Shown here one piece after another: positions 14,285-19,136 of a DNA stretch of 19,136 bases. Each line of letters begins with the position of its first letter. Positions within the stretch are counted from its first letter, which is position 1. Under the pieces are notes generated by a model that saw nothing but the letters and a program-made list of their open reading frames with translations, did no database searches and was not told the origin of the DNA. Source of the DNA: Streptosporangiaceae bacterium (lineage in GTDB: Bacteria; Actinomycetota; Actinomycetes; Streptosporangiales; Streptosporangiaceae). A program made the position numbers and the translations under genes. The stretch is from assembly GCA_030041195.1 (NCBI GenBank), contig JASHOI010000151.1, positions 1-19,136 on the forward strand, read 5' to 3'.

Positions 14285-14842
14285 ATGGCCAGCGTGTATT
14301 GCATCCGGTGCGGTCAGGAGAACCCCGAGGGGGCGCGCTTCTGCTCGCACTGCGGCAACCCGCTCGCCCCGCTGGGGCGTGGTTCCGGAGAAGGCTCCGG
14401 GGACACCACGTCGGTGATTTCCGCTGTCGGCATCGACGCCGGGGATCCGGAGTACGGTGACGAGCCGGTCGCCGATGCCGCCATGCTGGACACCCTGCCC
14501 GCGGGGACGGCGCTGCTGGTCGTCCAGCGCGGCCCGAACGCCGGCAGCCGGTTCCTCCTGGACAGCGATCTCACGCTGGTCGGCCGCCATCAGGACAGCG
14601 ACATCTTCCTTGACGACTGGACCGTCTCCCGGCGGCATGCCGAGTTCTACCGGTCGGGCAACCGGTTCACCGTCCGTGACGTCGGCAGCCTCAACGGCAC
14701 GTACGTGAACCGGGAGCGGATCGAGGAGGCCGACCTGACCGGAGGCGATGAGGTACAGGTGGGCAAGTTCCGCTTGGTGTTCCTGCTCGGCCCGCGCTCG
14801 CAGGCTGAGCACGGAGGCGGGGGCGCACAGGTCGGGGGTTGA
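14285..14842 (+). CDS. garA: GarA/OdhI-type FHA regulator with N-terminal zinc ribbon
   Basis: This 185-residue protein starts with a zinc ribbon (C6, C9, C20, C23). D40-T41-T42-S43-V follows, matching the ETTSV phosphosite of mycobacterial GarA that PknB and PknG modify. The FHA domain (about 78-168) has G100-R101, S115-RRH118 and GSLNGT (134-139) and is nearly the same as GarA's. In relatives, the unphosphorylated form binds and controls 2-oxoglutarate dehydrogenase and glutamate enzymes, and phosphorylation closes the domain on itself. The ATG at 14285 directly precedes the zinc ribbon and has a purine-rich GGGAGG/AGGCAGGGG leader. The gene ends at a TGA that seems to belong to the adjacent transposon end, so the final residues may be non-native. 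Confidence 0.9.
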   Translation: MASVYCIRCGQENPEGARFCSHCGNPLAPLGRGSGEGSGDTTSVISAVGIDAGDPEYGDEPVADAAMLDTLPAGTALLVVQRGPNAGSRFLLDSDLTLVGRHQDSDIFLDDWTVSRRHAEFYRSGNRFTVRDVGSLNGTYVNRERIEEADLTGGDEVQVGKFRLVFLLGPRSQAEHGGGGAQVGG

Positions 14843-16058
14843 CATCCTCCCCGCGGCGATTAGCGGGGATTGCAGCCTCTATGCGGAGGGACAGAGGTTG
14901 AGGTTCGCGGTTCTCCCGCCCGCCCAGCGGCGAGCGTCCCCGCGCAGTCACCGCATGCCCTGCGGCGATGTTCTTAGCCGCGTTCACGTCCGCGTTGCCG
15001 ACGTATCCGCAGGCCGTGCGGCGGAACAGCGCTTGGCTCTCGCGGTTGTCCGCGCCGACGTGCCCGCACGCCGAGCAACGCTGGCTAGTGAACGTGGGGT
15101 TGATCTTCTCGACCCGCCCGGGAGCCTTGTCTTCAAGTCGGCGGGCGAGCAAGCCCCACCCGGATGCGAGGATGCCGCGGTTCAGCCTGGCCTTCTGCCG
15201 GACGTTGCTGCCGGGTTGGGTGAGTGTTCCGTGGGCCGAGCGAGTCATGCTGGAGATTCGCAGGTTTTCCACGCGGATCACGTCGAACCGGCGGGCCAGG
15301 CTTGTCGAGGTCTTCTCGGCCCAGTCCCTGCGCCGGTCGCCGTCGCGAGCCTTCAGTTTCGCGACCGCCATCTTGACGCGGCGGCGCCGGTTCGAGCCTT
15401 TCCGGGCGCGGGCCAACTTCCGCTCCAGCCGCCGAAGCCGGGCCTGTTCGGCTGGACGCAGCCCGGGAGACTGCAGCAACTCGCCAGTCGACAGGGCAGC
15501 CGATACGATCACGCCCCGGTCGATGCCGACAACCTCGCCGGTGCCCGGACCGGGAATAGGCTCAGGGATTGCGGCGAAAGACACATGCCACCGGTCAGAC
15601 CGGTCGCGGGTGACCCGATAAGACCTTGCCGGCGGGACGGCGCGAGACCATCGGAACCGCACCCATCCTGCCTTGGGGATCCAGACCTCGCCAGTGCGAC
15701 GGGACAGCCGCCGGATGTGCCCCGGCTTGACCGCGACGATCCGGAATCCCTCGTCCCGGCCTTCCTTGCGCCAGCCGGGCTTCCCGTGGGTGCCGGCGAA
15801 GTAGTTCGCCATGGCCTGGGCGAAGTCCCGCAGCGCCTGCTGCTGCACCATCTGGCTGCCGTCGGCCAGCCAGCCGAACTCAGCGCGAGCCTCAGTCAAC
15901 TGTGCGGCCTGCGCGCAGTATCCGGGGGCGTTGCCGCGCCCGGGCCGCCACCAGGACTGCTGCTCGACGGCGAGGTTCCACACACACCGCGCGTGCGTAC
16001 AGTGCTGGGCCAGGACAATCTCTTGCACGGCCGTCGGCGTCAGCCGGTAGCGGGTCAT
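14691..16058 (-). CDS. tnpB: TnpB RNA-guided nuclease, IS200/IS605 group
   Basis: This TnpB begins MTRYRLTPTA, with an N-terminal helix-turn-helix-like region. The RuvC nuclease residues are all present: D180 (GIDRG), E264 (RVENL) and D357 (NADVNAAKN). The zinc finger has C328 and C331 and then R347-x2-C350, where family members have Cys at 347. The Arg codon CGC is one transition from TGC. This may weaken zinc binding. Recognisable TnpB sequence ends near residue 375. The frame then reads through the element's right end (GEDVN) and 152 bp of antisense garA to a chance stop, giving 455 residues. The start ATG fits family N termini. Confidence 0.87.
   Translation of the reverse strand: MTRYRLTPTAVQEIVLAQHCTHARCVWNLAVEQQSWWRPGRGNAPGYCAQAAQLTEARAEFGWLADGSQMVQQQALRDFAQAMANYFAGTHGKPGWRKEGRDEGFRIVAVKPGHIRRLSRRTGEVWIPKAGWVRFRWSRAVPPARSYRVTRDRSDRWHVSFAAIPEPIPGPGTGEVVGIDRGVIVSAALSTGELLQSPGLRPAEQARLRRLERKLARARKGSNRRRRVKMAVAKLKARDGDRRRDWAEKTSTSLARRFDVIRVENLRISSMTRSAHGTLTQPGSNVRQKARLNRGILASGWGLLARRLEDKAPGRVEKINPTFTSQRCSACGHVGADNRESQALFRRTACGYVGNADVNAAKNIAAGHAVTARGRSPLGGRENREPQPLSLRIEAAIPANRRGEDVNPRPVRPRLRAQPASAGRAGTPSGTCPPVPHRLRSGRPPRSAPGSRTCR
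14839..15000 (-). ncRNA. putative TnpB guide RNA (omega/reRNA) scaffold
   Basis: In this family the RNA covers the tnpB 3' end and the right end of the element, and its guide comes from the flanking DNA. Here it would run leftwards to about 14839. The guide would be copied from the complement of roughly 14820-14838, the last codons of garA. The 5' limit is a guess from family size; only the right-end hairpin is seen directly. Confidence 0.35.
14849..14868. repeat. right-end hairpin of the IS element
   Basis: CCCCGC and GCGGGG pair perfectly across an 8-nt loop, directly after TTGACATCCT. Subterminal hairpins like this are recognised by IS200/IS605 transposases and form the 3' part of the TnpB guide RNA. 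Confidence 0.65.
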
Positions 16059-16153
16059 GAATCGAATCTAGTAGCGACCACTGACATTCCTGGGGCGGTG
16101 AAGCGGCGTTTCCTGTCTGGCCCGGCGGACAGAGTCTCCTCGCCGCGAATCCG

Positions 16154-16897
16154 ATGAGCGCTCAGCCTGCTCGCGCGTACCTCGGCATCAGCGAGGTACT
16201 GGCCCGCCTCCACGGCGAGTTCCCGGACGTCAGCGTCTCCAAGATCCGGTTCCTGGAGTCGGAGGGGCTGATCGAGCCTGCCCGTTCGCCGTCCGGCTAC
16301 CGCAGGTTCGACGAGGCGGATGTGGACCGGCTCCGGTACATCCTGACCGCCCAGCGGGACGAGTACCTGCCGCTGCGGGTGATCAAGGAACGGCTGCTCC
16401 CGCCCGGCCAGGGCGCGGCGCCGGCCGGCGTCAACATGGCCGACCCGGCGGGCCCGGCCGACCGCACAGACGCGAAGGCGAGCGGGCCGCTCGGCCGGCG
16501 TGAGTTCCTGGCCGCCGCCGGAATCGATGAGAAGCAGCTGGCCGAACTGGAGAACTTCGGGCTGGTGCGCCGGACCGGACGGGCATACGGGCCGGGCGCG
16601 CTCCAGATCGCGTCCGCCGCCGCCGTGCTCGGCCGGTACGGCGTTGAGGCGCGGCACCTGCGGGCCGTCCGGGCCGCGGTCGAGCGCGAGATGTCGTTCA
16701 TCGAGCAGGTGGTCGCGCCCACGCTCCGGCAGCGGAACCCGGAGGCAAGGGAGCAGGCAGGCCGGACGGCCCGGGAGATCGCGGCGGTGACGATGCGGCT
16801 GCACGGCGCGCTCATCGAGGCAGCCCTGGCCGAGGCCGGGTTCGCCGGCGGTCCCGCTGGCAGGCCGTGCAATCCCGCGGCAGGTCCCGGTGCGTGA
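16154..16897 (+). CDS. ftsR: MerR-family regulator FtsR (Rv1828-type)
   Basis: This 247-residue protein has an N-terminal MerR winged helix (about 9-80) with the FtsR-specific form FPDVSVSKIRFLESEGLIEP, followed by SGYRRFDEADVDRLRYIL. A second helical domain (about 110-235) lacks metal-binding Cys residues. In Corynebacterium glutamicum FtsR activates ftsZ, and the mycobacterial orthologue is Rv1828. The position downstream of garA is conserved, although the IS element now separates them. The DNA between the IS and the ATG has no strong Shine-Dalgarno sequence. The insertion probably removed any read-through from garA, so expression may rely on a promoter in 16059-16153 or in the IS left end. 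Confidence 0.88.
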   Translation: MSAQPARAYLGISEVLARLHGEFPDVSVSKIRFLESEGLIEPARSPSGYRRFDEADVDRLRYILTAQRDEYLPLRVIKERLLPPGQGAAPAGVNMADPAGPADRTDAKASGPLGRREFLAAAGIDEKQLAELENFGLVRRTGRAYGPGALQIASAAAVLGRYGVEARHLRAVRAAVEREMSFIEQVVAPTLRQRNPEAREQAGRTAREIAAVTMRLHGALIEAALAEAGFAGGPAGRPCNPAAGPGA

Positions 16898-16974
16898 GGC
16901 CGGCCCGAACCTGTGGGCGTTTTCGGGGAATTCAATTGGGGCGCCGGCGGGCACGTCTCGATAGCGGGTGTACG

Positions 16975-17004
16975 TTGACAAAGGGAGTGCCCTTTGAGCA
17001 GGGT
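16975..17004 (+). promoter_or_regulatory. promoter with MerR-style dyad in its spacer
   Basis: TTGACA at 16975-16980 is a consensus -35. A -10-like CAGGGT lies 18 bp on (16999-17004). A perfect 7-bp inverted repeat, CAAAGGG/CCCTTTG with 4 bp between (16979-16996), sits between them, where MerR proteins bind. FtsR, encoded just upstream, or the MerR downstream is the natural candidate. Confidence 0.5.
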
Positions 17005-17051
17005 CCAGAAGTAAGGCAGCGCGTCAGGCGCACGTGAGGGACGGAGCCGCC

Positions 17052-17522
17052 GTGAGGCAGATGGAGGTCGTAGGCGTCCGGGTCGAGATGCCCACGAACC
17101 AGCCCATCGTCCTGCTGAAAGAAACGCAGGGGGAGAGGTACTTGCCGATATGGATCGGCCCGATGGAGGCGACGGCCATCGCCTACGCTCAGCAGGGTCT
17201 GGTGCCAGTGCGGCCGCTGACCCATGACCTGCTGCGTGACATCCTTGAGGCGCTGGACGTCCAGCTGCGCACGGTGAACATCACCGCGCTGCGCAACGGC
17301 ACGTTCTTTGCCGACCTGATCTTCTCGAACGGCAAGGAAGTGAGCGCACGGCCGTCGGACTCGATAGCCCTGGCGCTGCGTACCGGTGCCACGATCTTCG
17401 CGGCCGAGGAGATCCTCGAGGAGGCCGGGATCGCGATCCCGGACGAGCAAGAGGACGAGGTCGAGAAGTTCCGTGAGTTCCTCGACACGATCACTCCCGA
17501 GGACTTCGGCCGCGCAACCTGA
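17052..17522 (+). CDS. bifunctional nuclease (BFN/DUF151) family protein
   Basis: This 156-residue cytoplasmic protein is of the DUF151 family. Conserved blocks are VVGVRVEMPTNQPIVLL, RYLPIWIGPMEATAIA, RPLTHDL and SARPSDSIALALR. Plant members have DNase and RNase activity; the bacterial role is not settled. The acidic C-terminal tail (about 128-156) is typical. The GTG at 17052 is preferred because GGACGGAG ends about five bases before it and relatives start close to this point. A GTG at 17034 is also in frame. It is the orthologue of Rv1829 by position between two merR genes. Confidence 0.87.
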   Translation: MRQMEVVGVRVEMPTNQPIVLLKETQGERYLPIWIGPMEATAIAYAQQGLVPVRPLTHDLLRDILEALDVQLRTVNITALRNGTFFADLIFSNGKEVSARPSDSIALALRTGATIFAAEEILEEAGIAIPDEQEDEVEKFREFLDTITPEDFGRAT

Positions 17523-17599
17523 GCATGTGCAGTTCGGCAGTCCGGGGGATGGTTTTGTCGTGACTCATTACTGTTACCGCGACGCGCCGCGGGAGATCG

Positions 17600-17629
17600 T
17601 TGACGACGTCGCCGCGGGCGGCCTACGGT
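17600..17629 (+). promoter_or_regulatory. putative promoter of the second merR gene
   Basis: TTGACG (17600-17605) and TACGGT (17624-17629) are separated by 18 bp, giving a start about 40 bp before the gene. A GC-rich partial dyad (GCCG/CGGC) lies in the spacer, as is usual at MerR-controlled promoters. Confidence 0.45.
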
Positions 17630-17675
17630 TCGAGACGAGTACCCGGGGGCTCGGCGTCCCGGGCCGGAGGTGCGC

Positions 17676-18362
17676 GTGGCGGTAATCAAGGGCAAGGGCC
17701 ATTCGGCGGGCATGGGCGGTAACGTGGCCGGCCGCGACGGCGCCCCCCGAGCCAGCACGAGCCGCGCAGCCGCCCGCCGGGCGGGCGCGTCCCGCGGCGA
17801 CGAGCAGGGACTGCTGTTCGGCGAGGAAGCCACGCCCAGTCCCGAGGAGGTTGGCTACCGGGGCCCGACAGCCTGCGTGGCCGCCGGGATCACCTACCGG
17901 CAGCTTGACTACTGGGCCAGGACCGGGCTGGTCGAGCCCAGCGTCCGGCCCGCCAGCGGCTCCGGGTCGCAGCGGCTCTACGGTTTCCGCGACATCCTGA
18001 CGCTCAAGGTGGTCAAGAGGCTGCTCGACACCGGGATCTCGCTGCAGCAGATCCGGGCCGCCGTCGATTACCTGCGCGACCACGGAGCTGGCGACATCAC
18101 GCAGGTCACGCTCATGAGCGACGGTGCGAGCGTCTACGCGTGCACCTCGCCGGACGAGGTCGTGGACCTGCTGCAGGGGGGCCAGGGCGTGTTCGGCATC
18201 GCGCTCGGCCGGGTCTGGCAGGAGGTCGAGGGCTCGCTCGCCGACCTGCCCGCCGAGCGGGCCGAGGACGCCGGGACCGCGGCGGATCCCGGCACCCGGG
18301 TCGGCCTGGCGTCGGCTAGCCCGGATGAGCTCGCCCGCCGCCGGGCACGGAAGACTGGCTGA
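17676..18362 (+). CDS. MerR-family regulator (Rv1830-type)
   Basis: This 228-residue regulator has a low-complexity basic N-terminal tail of about 60 residues. A MerR domain follows (about 62-130): GYRGPTACVAAGITYRQLDYWAR, then SQRLYGFRDILTLKVVKRLLDTGISLQQIR. A short C-terminal part contains a VYACTSPDEVVDLLQGGQGVF block, conserved in Rv1830 orthologues. No metal-binding Cys pair is present. The GTG at 17676 is five bases after GGAGG, while the GTG at 17670 overlaps that site and is less likely. It follows the DUF151 gene by 153 bp. Its 3' end overlaps the convergent tetR by 47 bp. Confidence 0.87.
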   Translation: MAVIKGKGHSAGMGGNVAGRDGAPRASTSRAAARRAGASRGDEQGLLFGEEATPSPEEVGYRGPTACVAAGITYRQLDYWARTGLVEPSVRPASGSGSQRLYGFRDILTLKVVKRLLDTGISLQQIRAAVDYLRDHGAGDITQVTLMSDGASVYACTSPDEVVDLLQGGQGVFGIALGRVWQEVEGSLADLPAERAEDAGTAADPGTRVGLASASPDELARRRARKTG

Positions 18363-19044
18363 CCGCGGCCATCTCCCGCACCCCGGCGACGAACAGCTCG
18401 ATCCCGAACCGGTAGTGGAACTCCTGATCCTCGTCGGCGCATGCCGTCATCGGGACGGCCGCCTCGACCGTGCGCGGGTACCGGTCCGGCGGCAGCAGCG
18501 CTAGCTGGACCTTGCTGCGCCGCTGCTTCTCGGTGCGCTCCTCATCGGTGAGCGCGGGGTCGAATCCCGGCGTGCTCATCACCAGCATCAGGCCGGTCCA
18601 CAGTGCGCTGCGGGCCACCTCGCTGGCGTGCCGCGGGTCAAATCCGCCGCGCCGCAGCACCTCCAGCGTCACCTCCGTGGCCTGCAAGGCGGGCTGGCTA
18701 TCCAGCCACTTGCCGATCTGCAGCAGCCGGGACGCCGACGGGTGGGCGCGCAGCACCCGCACCAGCGACTCCAGCAGGCCGCGCAGCTGATCCGGCCAGT
18801 CGGCCGCCGGGTCGACCTCGGTGTCGATCTCGGCCCAGATGCGCTCGGCCAGCCCGGCGAGCAGCAACTCCTTGCTGCGGAAGTGCCAGTAGATCGCCAT
18901 CGGGGTAACCCCCAGCCGCTGCGCCAGCCGCCGGATCGTGAGGCCGTCGAGGCCCTCGGCGTCGGCCAGGGCCAGCGCGCGGTCGATCACGGCGGCCTTG
19001 CTGAGCCGGGGCCGCTCGATGTCGGCGGAGGGTGTGGAGGTCAT
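18316..19044 (-). CDS. TetR-family transcriptional repressor
   Basis: This is a 242-residue TetR protein. The helix-turn-helix (about 25-60) reads LTIRRLAQRLGVTPMAIYWHF. The C-terminal half matches the TetR_C type by PPDRYPRTVEAAV and FHYRFGIELFVAGV, a ligand-binding and dimerisation domain. An in-frame TTG at 19056 would add four residues. The ATG at 19044 is preferred because a -10-like TATAGT (19061-19056) overlaps the TTG and would give a very short leader. The DNA upstream carries extensive dyad symmetry, fitting autoregulation and control of a divergent gene beyond the window. That gene, often an exporter, is not visible. Confidence 0.87.
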   Translation of the reverse strand: MTSTPSADIERPRLSKAAVIDRALALADAEGLDGLTIRRLAQRLGVTPMAIYWHFRSKELLLAGLAERIWAEIDTEVDPAADWPDQLRGLLESLVRVLRAHPSASRLLQIGKWLDSQPALQATEVTLEVLRRGGFDPRHASEVARSALWTGLMLVMSTPGFDPALTDEERTEKQRRSKVQLALLPPDRYPRTVEAAVPMTACADEDQEFHYRFGIELFVAGVREMAAVSQSSVPGGGRAHPG

Positions 19045-19056
19045 CTCGGTTGACAA

Positions 19057-19129
19057 CTATACGCCGTACAAGAGACACTGGGCCAGTGCTGTACAACGTA
19101 TAGGAACACTGTACAGAGATGATGTACAG
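19057..19129. promoter_or_regulatory. TetR operator-like dyads
   Basis: CTATACG-CC-GTACA (19057-19070) is mirrored by TGTAC-AA-CGTATAG (19090-19103), a 47-bp dyad. Within it lies CACTGG-G-CCAGTG (19076-19088). TGTACA recurs at 19090, 19110 and 19123, the middle one inside the 8-bp palindrome CTGTACAG. Several TetR dimers could bind here. Confidence 0.55.
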
Positions 19130-19136
19130 GCAATCC

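Larger units (their letters stand above)
14839..16090 (-). mobile_element. IS200/IS605-group element carrying tnpB only (IS1341-like)
   Basis: The element holds one gene, tnpB, and no Y1 transposase tnpA. Its right end near 14839-14870 has the TTGACATCCTCCCC sequence and hairpin usual for these elements. The left end lies upstream of tnpB within about 16070-16110 and cannot be fixed exactly. It splits the garA-ftsR neighbourhood. Without tnpA it would need a transposase supplied elsewhere. Confidence 0.7.

Noticed and set aside
14691..16058. TnpB as a nuclease-dead repressor (TldR-like)
   Set aside because: The three RuvC acidic residues are present; only a zinc-finger Cys is changed.
14748..16157. 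A 469-codon + strand frame through the IS element
   Set aside because: It is antisense to tnpB, whose RuvC and zinc-finger motifs are unmistakable.
1..19136. CRISPR arrays, tRNA, rRNA or known riboswitches
   Set aside because: No regularly spaced repeats, tRNA-like cloverleaf or rRNA segments were seen on reading; small structured RNAs could be missed without a covariance-model search.

Overview
The window is high-GC DNA with dense genes, frequent GTG starts and ATGA stop/start overlaps. The right half carries a block seen across actinobacteria: a CDP-alcohol phosphatidyltransferase, a nucleotidyltransferase/phosphomannomutase-like fusion, garA, ftsR, a bifunctional-nuclease (DUF151) gene and a second merR. 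GarA, FtsR and this order (compare the Rv1822-Rv1830 region of Mycobacterium tuberculosis and SCO1388/SCO1389 of Streptomyces coelicolor) make an actinobacterium nearly certain. The order or genus cannot be read from this DNA.

Left part (1-5845). The window opens inside the C-terminal end of an MFS exporter on the + strand. Five - strand genes follow, transcribed leftwards from 5766: a PHS-family transporter, a universal stress protein (USP), a second PHS transporter, a second USP, and a flavin disulfide reductase-like protein. The two transporter-USP pairs are diverged tandem copies of a two-gene cassette of about 1.9 kb. The DNA upstream of the first transporter has 11-bp-periodic repeats and a 15-bp dyad that could be operator sites.

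Middle (5846-10583). speD (- strand; makes decarboxylated SAM) and bpsA (+ strand; branched-polyamine aminopropyltransferase) are divergent, with only 26 bp between their start codons. bpsA is tightly followed by a GNAT acyltransferase gene (ATGA overlap), an FkbH-like HAD/GNAT gene (ATGA overlap), an acyl carrier protein gene (4-nt gap) and a thiolase gene (51-nt gap). SpeD and BpsA form a substrate-linked pair. Their packing with a GNAT, an FkbH-like protein and an ACP suggests an undescribed modified or acylated polyamine pathway, and this is the most interesting part of the window.

Right part (10584-19136). The phosphatidyltransferase and the nucleotidyltransferase fusion adjoin, with a G/C-run RNA-structure candidate at their junction. 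The fusion's phosphomannomutase half has lost its catalytic motifs. garA follows, carrying a zinc ribbon and a TTS phosphosite in front of its FHA domain. An IS200/IS605-type tnpB element sits against the 3' end of garA and appears to supply its stop codon. Its TnpB keeps the nuclease triad but has one zinc-finger Cys changed to Arg. ftsR, a DUF151 gene and a second merR complete the block. A TetR gene converges on merR2, and the right edge has dense dyad symmetry that probably forms its operators.
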